A DNA stretch of 64,000 nt, from contig PCWG01000042.1 of NCBI GenBank assembly GCA_002787235.1, positions 474,957 through 538,956 on the forward strand, given 5' to 3'. This DNA is from Nitrospinae bacterium CG11_big_fil_rev_8_21_14_0_20_45_15 (lineage in GTDB: Bacteria > Nitrospinota > Nitrospinia > Nitrospinales > VA-1). The position numbers and the translations under genes are program-made. The stretch's first letter is position 1. Each line of letters starts with the position of its first letter. Under the pieces are notes generated by a model. It worked only from the letters and a program-made list of their open reading frames with translations. It searched no databases and had not been told where the DNA came from. Shown here one piece after another: positions 33,322 to 44,206 of the stretch.

Positions 33322-36171
33322 TTATACGATACAAACGGCGAGCACTTGTTTTAAGTCACAGTCTCCATGGAATATTTTGTATATTCCATCCTGTTTCAAT
33401 GTCGTCATTCCATCTTCGATCGCCTGGGCTCTGAGGTGTTCCACGGTTTCCCTCAACATGATTTTGCGTTTCATATCATCGGTGCCTGTAAGTAGTTCGT
33501 GCAAACCGGTTCGACCGGCATAGCCAGTGCCACCACACTTTTCACAGCCTACCGGTTTTTTTAACATGAGATCATCAGTGTACTCATATCCCAGTTTGGA
33601 AAAGTCCCCTGCGCCATATTCCTTAACAAGCAGATCGTATTCTTCTCTGGTCGGATGATAGTCTTCCTTACAGGCTTTGCACAAGGTGCGAACCAATCTT
33701 TGCGCAACGATCAAGAGCAGAGCATCGGCAAAGTTCAATGGATTCATACCCATATCCAAAAGACGAGTGATGGTTTCAGGTGCCGAGTTGGTGTGCAGGG
33801 TACTGAACACGAGATGACCCGTCAAAGATGCTTCCAAACCGATGGCGCAGGTTTCAGCATCGCGCATTTCACCCACCATAATGACATCAGGATCGCCACG
33901 TAGGAAGGATTTCATTGCACGCGCAAAATCCAATCCGATTTTGTTGAGCATCTGCACTTGACGAAGTCCCTTTTGGGTGATTTCCACCGGGTCTTCAGCT
34001 GTCCATATTTTTGTTTCCGGTTTGTTGATATGCCCTAAAGCTGAGTGAAGGGTTGTCGTTTTACCAGATCCTGTGGGGCCCACCACCAATACCAGACCGT
34101 AAGGTTTGACGATTTTATCGACAAGGGTATCGTAGTTTTGCTTGCTGAAATTCATCTTGTCTAATGGAATCGGTTTGCTTGCGGCTAAAATTCGCAAAAC
34201 AGCGTCTTCATTACCACCCACAGTAGGACAAGTGGCGACGCGGTATTCGATTTCCTTGCTACCGTATTTCATACGTATCTTGCCATCTTGTGGCAATCGT
34301 CGTTCAGCGATGTCCAGTTTGGACATAATTTTTATTCGCGAGAGAACGGCATTTTTATACAAATAGGGAATCTCTTCGTAAACAACACAGGTACCATCTT
34401 TTCGGTAACGAACTCGAATGGATTCTTTCCCAATTCCCGGTTCAATATGAATGTCTGAAACGCCTCTCTCGTAAGCGTCAATCAAGATTTTATTGACCAG
34501 ACGCACGATAGTGCTGTCGGTCTCACTGATCATATTGGCATCGTCTGAATCATCACTGGAAACGTCGGCCGCTTCTTCTTTTTCGTCTTTTAGAGAATTC
34601 AGAAGAGATGACATCCCTTCAATTTCCTGTGGAGCAGGGCTGTCATCAGCACCCAGATTGGCATTGAAGAAGTCGATGATATCAGCCTTCAAACCGACCT
34701 TGAATTGAATCTCCTTTTTGGGGAAAATTAATTTTATATTTCCAATAGTCTCTTGATCGATCGGATTGTTGATCAGGATAGAAATTTTACTTCCTTCACT
34801 TTGCAGAGGAATCCAGAAATTCTTAATAAGGAAATTTTTGTTCAGACCCGTCAAGACATCGCCTGGCAAAACCATGGTGTCGCTATAGGGGACATAGGGA
34901 ACATTGTAAAAAGTTTCGAGCGATTTGCCAATATCCGTTCTTTTTAATTTAAGGTCCCTCAATAAAATAGTTTCAATATCAAGTTGGTCTTTTCTGGCCT
35001 TTGCTGTTGCTTCTTTTAACTCGACATCCGTGATGATTCCATTATTGAGCAAATAGCTGAACTTGGTTGGTTTTTGTGCGACATACTTACTTTGATTGTG
35101 AAAGGCCAGGGCAAGAGTTTCGGCTATGAAGTTGGCATTTTTTTCATCTTCTTCTGTGAATACTTCCCCATTATTTTTGTTTATCAATTGGAGAACGCCC
35201 ATCAACTCTCCGGACTTGACAAGGGGATAACCCAACATTGTCTGGGTTCTGAAACCGGTTTTTTTATCCCATGAGTTGTCAAAAACCAGGTCTGCATGGT
35301 ATTTTTTCAGTTCTTCCGTGTTGTATACATCAGATATGTTGACACTGTTTTGTGTCATGGCGACCCAACCGGCAATACTCACGGGCGAAATAGGCACGCG
35401 AATTTTATCGACACGATCTCCAGATTTTACCTTTGAATAGATTTCATTATTGGAGGAATCGACGGCGTAAATGGTAATGACCGAGGCTCCAAAAAGTTCT
35501 AAAATCGAATCTTTCAATTCGATGAGGATGTCATCCACATGCTTGGCGGAATGGATTGCCTGTGAAATCTGATGAAGCTTTTCTGCCTTTGCAATTGCAT
35601 CCGATGACACCTCTTCGGCTTTGATTTCACTCAAACGCGAAAGAGTTTGTCCCAAGGCAGGAGCGATATCTCGGGCAATTTTTATCTCCCGCTCCCCTAG
35701 CGGATTGGCTTGGTCAACAGACACCAATTCCAAAATACCCACAAGCTTTTTGTTATAGGGTAATGGCGTTGCAAACAGGGATACAGAAGGATTCTTGAGG
35801 CTGGACTCAACTGAAGAACCTGGTGTCAGTTGTGGGTGCAATTTAGCAAGGCACTCTTTTGAATGAGAATCCGGCAACAATGCAGGTTTACCCGTAATAG
35901 CAACATAGCCGACCAAACTTTTTGGAGATATTTCCACGCAACTGCCTGGCAAAATATCTTTAAATACAGGCGGAACGTACAATTGCCGTTTGACTCTGTC
36001 GACAGAATACAGAATGATATTCTCGCAACCCAACTGACTCCCCAACAACTTCATCAATTCTGCGATGGATTGGGAATCCGTTGCGACTTGGAGTATTTTC
36101 TCAATCAGATTCTGAGCAACTTCGGCGGGTGGAGCTTGTTCAGAAATACCACTTGTTCCTTGAGATTCCAT
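33322..36171 (-). CDS. GAF-GAF-MshEN-GspE/PilB-type secretion ATPase
   Basis: 949 residues from the ATG at 36171, with AAAAAGG upstream; a TTG at 36189 is less likely. Order: GAF 1 (about 20-170), GAF 2 (about 200-355), MshEN/T2SSE-N (about 370-505, ITDVELKEAT, KRTDIGKSLETFY), an acidic linker, then the hexameric ATPase. The ATPase has ERRLPQDGKI, Walker A GPTGSGKT with Lys704, DPDVIMVGEMRD, the His box FSTLHTNSA, and a four-Cys zinc site (CKACKED, CEKCGGTGYAGR). All catalytic elements are intact, so it should power a type II secretion or type IV pilus-like machine. GAF domains on such an ATPase suggest ligand control. It follows a paralogue by about 40 bases. Confidence 0.93.
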   Translation of the reverse strand: MESQGTSGISEQAPPAEVAQNLIEKILQVATDSQSIAELMKLLGSQLGCENIILYSVDRVKRQLYVPPVFKDILPGSCVEISPKSLVGYVAITGKPALLPDSHSKECLAKLHPQLTPGSSVESSLKNPSVSLFATPLPYNKKLVGILELVSVDQANPLGEREIKIARDIAPALGQTLSRLSEIKAEEVSSDAIAKAEKLHQISQAIHSAKHVDDILIELKDSILELFGASVITIYAVDSSNNEIYSKVKSGDRVDKIRVPISPVSIAGWVAMTQNSVNISDVYNTEELKKYHADLVFDNSWDKKTGFRTQTMLGYPLVKSGELMGVLQLINKNNGEVFTEEDEKNANFIAETLALAFHNQSKYVAQKPTKFSYLLNNGIITDVELKEATAKARKDQLDIETILLRDLKLKRTDIGKSLETFYNVPYVPYSDTMVLPGDVLTGLNKNFLIKNFWIPLQSEGSKISILINNPIDQETIGNIKLIFPKKEIQFKVGLKADIIDFFNANLGADDSPAPQEIEGMSSLLNSLKDEKEEAADVSSDDSDDANMISETDSTIVRLVNKILIDAYERGVSDIHIEPGIGKESIRVRYRKDGTCVVYEEIPYLYKNAVLSRIKIMSKLDIAERRLPQDGKIRMKYGSKEIEYRVATCPTVGGNEDAVLRILAASKPIPLDKMNFSKQNYDTLVDKIVKPYGLVLVVGPTGSGKTTTLHSALGHINKPETKIWTAEDPVEITQKGLRQVQMLNKIGLDFARAMKSFLRGDPDVIMVGEMRDAETCAIGLEASLTGHLVFSTLHTNSAPETITRLLDMGMNPLNFADALLLIVAQRLVRTLCKACKEDYHPTREEYDLLVKEYGAGDFSKLGYEYTDDLMLKKPVGCEKCGGTGYAGRTGLHELLTGTDDMKRKIMLRETVEHLRAQAIEDGMTTLKQDGIYKIFHGDCDLKQVLAVCIV

Positions 36172-36210
36172 CGATGGCCTTTTTCTCAATTAAAAAGGGT
36201 TGTTGTATAA

Positions 36211-39200
36211 TTAAATTTGAAAATGCGAAAAGGCGTGTTTCAACTCGCAAGTCCCTTTGAGGACTTTCATAATTGCATCTTGTTTCATGGTTGTCATGCC
36301 ATCCCTCTGTGCTTGTTTGCGTATTTCTTCCACATCACTCTTGCAACGAATCAAACGTTTTATCTTTGGACTGACTTCCAGTACTTCATGCAATGCAACC
36401 CTGCCTGAAAACCCAGATTCATTGCACATTTGGCAACCCATCGGTTTTTTTAAAGTCAGAAATGCGCCGTATTCCAATCCCAGTTTGGAAAAATCATTTT
36501 CACCGTATTCTTGAACCAGCGAATTGAAAGCATCTTCACTGGGCTGGTAATCTTCTTTGCAGTTTTTACAAAGCGTCCGCACCAATTGCTGAGCGATGAC
36601 GAGAGTTAAAGCGTCTGCCAACTTTCTGGAATCTCTGGTGAAGCTCATAAGATGTTCCACAGCAGCAGATGCAGAATTTGCGTGGACTCCAATGATGGTT
36701 AAAAAACCTCGGGAAGCAGATTCTAACGCCGCCTGAAAGGTTGCCCGATCATTCACTTCGCCAACCATTATTACATCGGGATCGGCTTGCATGAAAACAG
36801 AGCCTAAATCGGCAAACCTTTTCCCCGGCTCATTCGACAAGATAACCTGGTGTAAACCTTTTTGGGCTATTTCTATTGAGGTTTCCGCAGTCAATATTTT
36901 CTTTTCGGTGACATTGATCTGAGCTAATAAAGAGTGCAATGTGACCGTTTTACCTGCACCTGCGTGCCCAGCAACAACAATCAAGCCGTGAGGTTTTGAA
37001 ATGTTATTTTGGATGATATTGAGATGCCGACTGGCAAGCCCCATTCGCTCTAAGGGAATGAGTTTTACGTTGGATCGCGACCGAAGGATGATTTCTTCCT
37101 TACCACCATCCACTGGAACGGTTAGCAGTGAGTAAATAATTTCCTCATCTCGCCTGTTGAGACGAAGGGTTCCTTCAGAATCTCCAGCACGCTTCGTGCT
37201 TGCAGACATTTCCTTCAGAAACGCAACTACGATTTCATGATTCTTCTCTTGCAGTTCTTTATAGACGCGACACACTCCGTCTATTCGGAAGCGGATCAAC
37301 GCGGGACTACTTTTTGAAGCAGGCTCGATATGGATATGGCTGGCATTCTTTTCGTGACCGTCGAACAACATTTCGGTAACGATCGCTTCTGCAATTGAGC
37401 GGGTATTGAAAAATGGGAGAGGGGAGGTGTTTTTTTCGTGTACGACATCCAGTTCGACTTCCGTCGCATCTTCCTCTTCTTCTAAAAGGTCGTCCAATGC
37501 CCCAATTTTTCCGCTGACTGGAGTTTCTTCTAACTCTTCAGTTTCATCTGCAACATCTTCCGCTTCATCAGCAACAGGTGCGATCTGTATTGCGGGCTCA
37601 GGCTCAGCCTCCTCTGTCAATGAATAATATGCGTGATAATCATTGATATCGGCTCTGAGACCGACATTTATTTTGAGAGTGTCACGGGCTAAAAGTTCTT
37701 TGATTTGTTCGATCAATTTTTGATCGGAAGGATCAGGAAGCAATACCTTGGCAGAATCAGTTCCCAGTGCCAACAGAGCCCACTCTGATTCACTCGAATT
37801 ATTTTTGTAAAAATGCCGGGCGTCTTCACTTAAAGGAATATTGACGGCAGGGGGGTACCCCATGTAGGGAATTTTGTAGAACAATTCCAAAGACTTTCCA
37901 ATATCCGAGCGTTTGAGTTTGAAATCATCCAGAAATACAACTTCAATATCCCTGTTCTCATTGCGTGCTGTGGCAATTGCCTGTTTGAGCTCATCCGGTG
38001 TGAGCAGATTATTATCCACCAAAAAACTATATTTAGTGCGTTTGGCTTCTTGTTTTTTTAATTGCTTGAATAAAGCCAAACCCAGGGTATTAGAAATACT
38101 GGTGATGGTTTTTTCATCGTATTTATTGAATGTTGGTTTATTGGCAATTTGCAGGACGCCCATGAGCTCGTTCTCATACATAAGGGGCGATGCTAAAATG
38201 GAACGGGTTCTGACACCTGATTTTCTATCCCAGGACTTATCAAAAACCAAATCGGGATGGACTTTTTTTAATTGTTCATCATCATAAACGTCTGCAATGT
38301 TGACCAATTGATGCTCAACAGCTACAAATCCGGCTATGCTTGCACAAGAGATAGGTAACCTGATTTCTTTAACGGAATCTCCTGTTTTGTATTTTGAGAA
38401 AATTTCATTTGTATCAAAATCCACCATATAAATAGTTAAAAACTTTGCTGAAAATAGTTGAAGCAACAAATCCTTACATTCCAGAAAGATTTCATCGGTA
38501 GATTTGGCTGAGTGAATAGAATGTGCTGCTGCTTTGAGTTCATTCTCAACGGCCTCAACTTCAGCCCGCATCAATGCATGACCCAAGGTCAGACTCACTT
38601 CTTTAGCCATGCGAACATCCATCGTTGTAAAAGCAGAATCAGACTTTTTGTTTCTTAATTCCAAAACACCCATCAATTGTTTGTTATGTGAGAGGGGGAC
38701 TACCAGAACGGAGCTGGTTTTGAATTTGGATTTGCCACCGTCCCAAGTATTATCCAATCTCAAATCGGGGTGATACCCCTCCAACTCCTGGGGGTTGTTT
38801 GCGTTTTTAACATTCAATATTTTTCCAGTTGCGGCGACAAAACCAGCCAGACTGTTCATGGAAATATTGAGTCGAATTTCATTCTTTAACTTCCATTGGA
38901 AGTTTCTAGAGTAAATTTGCCGATTTTTTCTATCCAGACCAAAGATAGTGACCATTTCACAATCAAATAAATCCTTTAAATCAGCGGTCAACGTTGAAAT
39001 AATTTCTTTCAAGGATTGCGTAGCAAGAATTTTATTGGTCAGTGGTGCCAGCTGAAATTCAATGTAGTTGTTGTTTGACGGGGCAGGTGTGGCCTTGGGA
39101 GTCGATTTCTCAGTTACAGTACTCTCAAACGCTTTTAAAGTTTCGGCAAGGGAATAGGTGAAAGGAGTGTCATCTTCGGCCTGTTCTGTGATAGGCCGAC

Positions 39201-39237
39201 CTTTCAAAGTAGATTTAATTTTTGAAAATAGCGACAT
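36211..39237 (-). CDS. GAF-GAF-MshEN-GspE-like paralogue with altered ATPase motifs
   Basis: 1008 residues with the same domain order as the next gene downstream: GAF 1 (about 60-215), GAF 2 (about 230-390), MshEN (about 410-545), a very acidic linker (about 545-595), and a GspE domain. Walker A survives as GHAGAGKT (Lys763), Walker B as DPDVIMVGEVND, and the zinc Cys as CKNCKED/CQMCNESGF. The ERRLPQDGKI arginine segment has become KRAGDSEGTL, and the His box STLHTNSA has become IGVHANSA. It may bind ATP but hydrolyse poorly, perhaps serving as a regulatory subunit in mixed rings (inference). The pair arose by tandem duplication. Confidence 0.9.
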   Translation of the reverse strand: MSLFSKIKSTLKGRPITEQAEDDTPFTYSLAETLKAFESTVTEKSTPKATPAPSNNNYIEFQLAPLTNKILATQSLKEIISTLTADLKDLFDCEMVTIFGLDRKNRQIYSRNFQWKLKNEIRLNISMNSLAGFVAATGKILNVKNANNPQELEGYHPDLRLDNTWDGGKSKFKTSSVLVVPLSHNKQLMGVLELRNKKSDSAFTTMDVRMAKEVSLTLGHALMRAEVEAVENELKAAAHSIHSAKSTDEIFLECKDLLLQLFSAKFLTIYMVDFDTNEIFSKYKTGDSVKEIRLPISCASIAGFVAVEHQLVNIADVYDDEQLKKVHPDLVFDKSWDRKSGVRTRSILASPLMYENELMGVLQIANKPTFNKYDEKTITSISNTLGLALFKQLKKQEAKRTKYSFLVDNNLLTPDELKQAIATARNENRDIEVVFLDDFKLKRSDIGKSLELFYKIPYMGYPPAVNIPLSEDARHFYKNNSSESEWALLALGTDSAKVLLPDPSDQKLIEQIKELLARDTLKINVGLRADINDYHAYYSLTEEAEPEPAIQIAPVADEAEDVADETEELEETPVSGKIGALDDLLEEEEDATEVELDVVHEKNTSPLPFFNTRSIAEAIVTEMLFDGHEKNASHIHIEPASKSSPALIRFRIDGVCRVYKELQEKNHEIVVAFLKEMSASTKRAGDSEGTLRLNRRDEEIIYSLLTVPVDGGKEEIILRSRSNVKLIPLERMGLASRHLNIIQNNISKPHGLIVVAGHAGAGKTVTLHSLLAQINVTEKKILTAETSIEIAQKGLHQVILSNEPGKRFADLGSVFMQADPDVIMVGEVNDRATFQAALESASRGFLTIIGVHANSASAAVEHLMSFTRDSRKLADALTLVIAQQLVRTLCKNCKEDYQPSEDAFNSLVQEYGENDFSKLGLEYGAFLTLKKPMGCQMCNESGFSGRVALHEVLEVSPKIKRLIRCKSDVEEIRKQAQRDGMTTMKQDAIMKVLKGTCELKHAFSHFQI

Positions 39238-39508
39238 GGACTGCCCGTAGTAGAACTCTTAGGTTATATGGCTGTTCTACAGATTACTCTTTAACTGAAA
39301 AAAAAACAAGAGTTTCGCTTCATTTTTTTTCTCAAAACACTTTGATTTTACGCTGATTAGAGTAGGCTTGGAGCATTAAAAATTACATGCCAGAGATTGA
39401 GAAAAATCTATCATGAAAAATAGGGTGAATTTTTATAAGTAGCCTGTTAACAGATACTTATGAAAGTTTGAGTGCGGTAAATCCATCGGAATTTATTTTA
39501 AAACAGAA

Positions 39509-41398
39509 TCAAATGTCCAGATTGTCCACACTCAAAGCCCTCTCTGTTATGAAGTTAAAGCGGGGCAGGGCGTCTTTACCCATCAAATCGATAAATGCCT
39601 GATCGGTGCTTTCCAGATTATTAATGCTCACGCGAATCAAGGAGCGTGATTTTTTATCCATTGTCGTTTGCCTTAAATCCTTTGCCGGCATTTCTCCCAG
39701 GCCTTTGAATCGCCCAATCTCGTGCTCAGCCCCTTTCAGTTCTTTTTCCACTATTCGGTCTTTTTCAGCATCATCCAGTGCATAAAATGTCTTCTTTCCA
39801 GAGTCAATTCGGTACAAAGGCGGTTGGGCGATGAAGAGATGTCCGTTTTCGATGAGTTTTGGCATGTGACGGAAAAAGAAGGTCAAAAGCAATGAGCAAA
39901 TGTGCGCTCCGTCAACATCTGCATCGGTCATGATGATGATTTTGCCGTAGCGCAATTTTTCATATTCAAATTTAGGTTCGATGCCGACTCCAACGGCAGA
40001 GATGATATTTTTGATTTCGCTATTCGCTAAAACTTTAGAAAGCGTTGCTGTTTCCACATTAAGAATTTTGCCTCGAATGGGGAGGATGGCCTGTGTTTTT
40101 CGGTCACGCGCCTGTTTGCTGGACCCTCCTGCAGAGTCCCCTTCGCAGATGAAAAGCTCTGCAGAGTCGCGATCTACCGTTGCACAGTCAGAAAGCTTAC
40201 CCGGCAGATTCAGGCGATGAGAGATATTGGTTTTGCGGTGCACCGCATCTTTCGCTTGCCGGGATGCCAGGCGCGCCTGAGCGGATAAAATGATTCGATT
40301 TGAGATCGTATCGGCCAGCGCAGGGTGACTGTGGAGCGTTTGCTCCAGAGAGTTTTTGATGGTTGATTCGACTTGCGATGTGATATCCGAGTTCAAGCGT
40401 CCTTTGGTTTGCCCCTGGAACTCAACATCCCCTTGCAAATAGACGCTCACAATAGCCGTTAAACCTTCTTTAGTATCTTCACCGGTTACATTCACCCCTT
40501 TGGGCAGGAGTTTGCGGCGCTCTATATACGCACGCAATGCCTTGGTGATTCCATTTTTAAATCCAATTTCGTGTGATCCTCCGTCGGAAGTGCGGATGGC
40601 GTTGGCGTAAGACAAGATGACACTGTCCGTCTTGGAACTCCACATGAAGGCAGTTTCCAATCGCATCGCGCCGCTCTCACTTTCAATATAAAAAGGCTCT
40701 TCTGCAAGAACTTGCTTTTCATCCAGCAAGCTTCGGATGTAGTCCTTGATGCCCTCTGGATATTGGAAGGTGTGTGTGTTTCCGTTTTCCTTGAATACAA
40801 TTTTCAATCCTTTGTTTAAAAAAGCTTTGGATGAAACGCGCTCAAGGATTTGCTTGGGATTGAATTCTATCTTCGGAAAAATCGTTGGATCCGGTTTGAA
40901 AAATACAGTGGTGCCGTAATTTCGAGAGATTTTTCCTTTTTCAAGAGAAGTTGTGGGTTTCCCCTTGGAAAAAGATTGGGTCCACTCAAAACCATCTCTC
41001 CTTGAAGTTGCGGTCAGTGTTTCTGAAAGTGCGCATACAACCGCCATACCGACACCATGCAGACCGCCAGAAACCTTGTACGCATCGTCATCAAACTTTC
41101 CACCAGAGTGCAGAGTGGTGAACAAAATTTCCATGGCACTCTTGCGAGTATCTTTAAACATGCTGACAGGAACACCGCGCCCGTTGTCTTTGATGGTGAC
41201 TGAATGGTCACTGTGCAGATCGACTTCAATCGTATCGCAATAGCCATTCAAAGCCTCATCGACAGAATTGTCGAGTATTTCCCAAATCAGATGATGGAGC
41301 CCCGTTGAAGTGGTCGAACCAATGTACATGCCAGGTCTTCGACGAACCGGCTCCAAACCTTCAAGTACTTGAATATCTTTAGAATCGTAATTAGACAT
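39509..41398 (-). CDS. parE: DNA topoisomerase IV subunit B (ParE/GyrB family)
   Basis: 629 residues, the ParE length, without the insert of proteobacterial GyrB. GHKL ATPase motifs: EILDNSVDEAL (Mg-binding Asn), DNGRGVPV, LHSGGKFDDDAYKVSGGLHGVG. The TOPRIM part has CEGDSAGGSSKQARDR, PIRGKILNVE and the metal site MTDADVDGAHI. C-terminal RFKGLGEM is present. It lies 9 bases after parC on the same strand. Given size and pairing with a 756-residue A subunit, topoisomerase IV is favoured over gyrase, but no second gyrase pair is in view for comparison. Confidence 0.93.
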   Translation of the reverse strand: MSNYDSKDIQVLEGLEPVRRRPGMYIGSTTSTGLHHLIWEILDNSVDEALNGYCDTIEVDLHSDHSVTIKDNGRGVPVSMFKDTRKSAMEILFTTLHSGGKFDDDAYKVSGGLHGVGMAVVCALSETLTATSRRDGFEWTQSFSKGKPTTSLEKGKISRNYGTTVFFKPDPTIFPKIEFNPKQILERVSSKAFLNKGLKIVFKENGNTHTFQYPEGIKDYIRSLLDEKQVLAEEPFYIESESGAMRLETAFMWSSKTDSVILSYANAIRTSDGGSHEIGFKNGITKALRAYIERRKLLPKGVNVTGEDTKEGLTAIVSVYLQGDVEFQGQTKGRLNSDITSQVESTIKNSLEQTLHSHPALADTISNRIILSAQARLASRQAKDAVHRKTNISHRLNLPGKLSDCATVDRDSAELFICEGDSAGGSSKQARDRKTQAILPIRGKILNVETATLSKVLANSEIKNIISAVGVGIEPKFEYEKLRYGKIIIMTDADVDGAHICSLLLTFFFRHMPKLIENGHLFIAQPPLYRIDSGKKTFYALDDAEKDRIVEKELKGAEHEIGRFKGLGEMPAKDLRQTTMDKKSRSLIRVSINNLESTDQAFIDLMGKDALPRFNFITERALSVDNLDI

Positions 41399-41407
41399 TT
41401 TTATTAA

Positions 41408-43678
41408 TTATTTTACTCCGATGATCTTTTGTCTTTTGGATATGATCACACCCTGACTTCCACGGCTGTAAACGGGAACCTGAGTGAGCTTGATTTTCTT
41501 TTCTTCACCATTTTCAAAAATCAAGGTAACAGATTCCTTTTCGTTGACGCATTTAAAACCTGCCAATTCAGAGTTCACCATTTTTATCAATTTGACACCC
41601 GCACCCGGTCCGCTCAAAACAGGAACATCTTCGAGAGAAATACACAGTCCCTTGCCTGCTTGTGAGGCAAGGAAAACGTGACTGCCCTGAACCTCGCAAA
41701 TCCCTGTCAAGGTGGCATCCGATTTCAAATTGGCGATTTTCCTCCCTGCGCGTGTGGTTTCTGTGGGGTTGGAGAAATCAAAACGAAAGCCATAACCCAG
41801 AGTGGATGCGGTCATAAATTCTTTTTTGGCCGAAATTTCTCCGAAATCCAATGCTCCCTGCCCGGAAGAAGAGGGCTCTTGCTCACTGTCATCAACAGTT
41901 GAGGCTGGGAAAGCATACATTTTTAATACTTTTTCACCATCTGCAAACTTAAAAAGACTTTGAATAGGCTCTCCAAATCCACCTCTGGAGTAGGGGATCT
42001 GGTAGGCTTTTTGAGTGTAAACCATCCCGCGATTCGTAAAAAAGGACAGCAGGTCTCTGGAATCGACGGAGACAGATTCAGCAAAACTGTCATTTTCTTT
42101 ATAACGTAAGGTCGCAGGGTCTCCCACTGTTTTTAGTTTTCGCAACCAACCTTTCGAACTGATGACAAAATGGGATTCTTCTTGCTCGATAAAATCTTCG
42201 GCATTGAATTCAACGCTATCTTCCGATTTGATTTTGGTCTTTCTTTTGTCACCAAATTTTTCATTGATAATTTTCAGTTCTTCTTTTACTTGCGCCCAAA
42301 TTTTTAAATCGGATTTGAGGATGTCCTCAATGCGCTTCTTTTCCAGAGTTTTTTCCCTTTGCTCCTTCAATATTTTGTCAATTTCCAGTGATACAAGGCG
42401 GTAGAGAGGCATTTCCAGAATCGCTGAGGTCTGCTCGTCGTCAAATTCAAATTCAATTTTGACTTTTTCATGAGCTTCCTTGCGTGATGTGGAGCTTCGT
42501 ATCAGCCTCAATGCTGTGTCCAGATCGTTGAAAATTTTTACCAGAGCCACGAGTATATGCAGGCGTTTTTCTAACAGGCTCAAATCGTACTTGAGCCTGC
42601 GCACATTGACTTCTTTACGAAAATCCAGGAAATGCTGGCATATTGCCTTCAGGGATAGTCGTTCGGGCTTGCCGCCGGGGGTCAGACAATTGAAATTCAT
42701 CTGAATATTGATTTCCAGATCCGTATGCTTTAACAAGTACCTGGCAATTTTTTCAGGGTCTGCACCACTTTTAATTTCTAAAACCACACGGTTGTTTTCG
42801 TCACTTTCGTCACGCACATCAACGAGTTGTGGGAGTTTTTTCGTGATGATCAGCTCCGCGATTCTCTCTATGAGCTTGGCTTTATTAACACCGTAGGGCA
42901 GGGAGTTCAGAATCAGTTGCTCTTTACCACGAGGAAGCGTTTCCACCGTCCATTCACCGCGCACGCGTACGGCCCCAAGACCTTGCTCGTAAGCATTTCT
43001 GAGTTCTTTTTTGTCGCTTAAAATTCTGCCGCCCGTGGGGAAATCGGGACCCTTGATGTATTGCATCAAATCAGCCACCGACAATTCAGAATCGTCAATC
43101 AATGCTATCAGAGCATTATTGACTTCTTTCAGATTGTGACTGGGGAAATTGCAAGCCATACCGACGGCGATTCCAGAAGAGCCGTTGATAAGCAGATTAG
43201 GCACTTGCGATGGCAGAACTTCGGGTTCTTTCAGGGTATTGTCATAATTGGGTTTGAAATTTACTGTATTCTTCTTCAGGTCTGCCAGAAAAAAGGAAGT
43301 GATCGCTGTCAGACGGCCTTCTGTGTAACGGTAAGCCGCGGCGGGGTCTCCATCGACAGAACCAAAGTTTCCCTTGCCATCCACCAGTGGATAACGCATC
43401 GCGAAATCTTGAGCCATTCTGACCATGGATTCATAGGTCGATGCGTCACCATGTGGATGATATTTACCCAAAACCTCTCCAATGATTTTCGCAGATTTTA
43501 CATGCTTTGCGGTTATCCCCACTCCCATCTGATCAATTGCGTAAAGGATGCGCCTGTGGATGGGCTTCAGACCATCTCTCACATCAGGTAGAGATCGAGA
43601 TACAATGGTGGAAAGGGCATAGGTGAGAAAACGACTTTCAAGTTCTTCCTGCAAATCGACTGATTTATCTTGAGCCAT
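41408..43678 (-). CDS. parC: DNA topoisomerase IV subunit A (ParC/GyrA family)
   Basis: 756 residues. Winged-helix breakage-reunion domain: [21 protein letters not shown], the quinolone-determining [28 protein letters not shown], and catalytic Tyr118 in YRYTEGR. Then the tower, a coiled coil, and a C-terminal beta-pinwheel. No GyrA-box (QRRGGKG) is visible, supporting ParC. The position equivalent to E. coli GyrA Ser83 is Ala79. The start ATG is preceded by an AU-rich leader without a clear ribosome site. The order is parC then parE. Confidence 0.93.
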   Translation of the reverse strand: MAQDKSVDLQEELESRFLTYALSTIVSRSLPDVRDGLKPIHRRILYAIDQMGVGITAKHVKSAKIIGEVLGKYHPHGDASTYESMVRMAQDFAMRYPLVDGKGNFGSVDGDPAAAYRYTEGRLTAITSFFLADLKKNTVNFKPNYDNTLKEPEVLPSQVPNLLINGSSGIAVGMACNFPSHNLKEVNNALIALIDDSELSVADLMQYIKGPDFPTGGRILSDKKELRNAYEQGLGAVRVRGEWTVETLPRGKEQLILNSLPYGVNKAKLIERIAELIITKKLPQLVDVRDESDENNRVVLEIKSGADPEKIARYLLKHTDLEINIQMNFNCLTPGGKPERLSLKAICQHFLDFRKEVNVRRLKYDLSLLEKRLHILVALVKIFNDLDTALRLIRSSTSRKEAHEKVKIEFEFDDEQTSAILEMPLYRLVSLEIDKILKEQREKTLEKKRIEDILKSDLKIWAQVKEELKIINEKFGDKRKTKIKSEDSVEFNAEDFIEQEESHFVISSKGWLRKLKTVGDPATLRYKENDSFAESVSVDSRDLLSFFTNRGMVYTQKAYQIPYSRGGFGEPIQSLFKFADGEKVLKMYAFPASTVDDSEQEPSSSGQGALDFGEISAKKEFMTASTLGYGFRFDFSNPTETTRAGRKIANLKSDATLTGICEVQGSHVFLASQAGKGLCISLEDVPVLSGPGAGVKLIKMVNSELAGFKCVNEKESVTLIFENGEEKKIKLTQVPVYSRGSQGVIISKRQKIIGVK

Positions 43679-44206
43679 GAAATTTTTTTAAATTTATAGA
43701 GATTGAGTAAAACTGGATGAGTTGAGAAGGAATAAAATTCAAATGCGGCTTGCCAAAGCGGTGTCTCGATTCTATTAAACAGAGAGCCGAAGTAGAATCA
43801 ATTGCCCTTTAACTACAATGTGGAAGCATCCTTTTATCACAAATTGACTGTATATTGTGTTGCTAAAAACAGTATATACGTTATACAGGGGCCTTACGCA
43901 ATAAAAAATAATATCCTGCCAATTGTGAATAAGATTTTTGGAAATTCCTGTATCAGAGAAAATTATTGCGATTATTTTGGCTGGGATCGAGAGTTTTTTA
44001 GATCCTTTAAACCTTTTATGGTGTAATTTCATCTAAATATTGCTGAAGTTATTTTTTTATTTCCTTCCAGTGCCGATCAAGTTGGGATGAGATATTTGAA
44101 AGTTCTTTGGTTTTAAATAACCAATAATCGCTCTACCAAAATATAAAAAGTCAATTTGCTATAGCCTTCAAGGTTATGGCATACCAGTTACTTTATGGAG
44201 AAAATG
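43679..44206. other. Intergenic region between divergent parC and mrp
   Basis: About 530 bases holding the promoters of two divergent transcripts. Short frames on both strands overlap each other, lack ribosome sites and look random. I see no tRNA, repeat or riboswitch. Confidence 0.5.

Noticed and set aside
43775-44032. Overlapping frames on both strands between parC and mrp
   Set aside because: They mirror each other, lack ribosome sites and have no motif; typical chance frames in AT-rich sequence.
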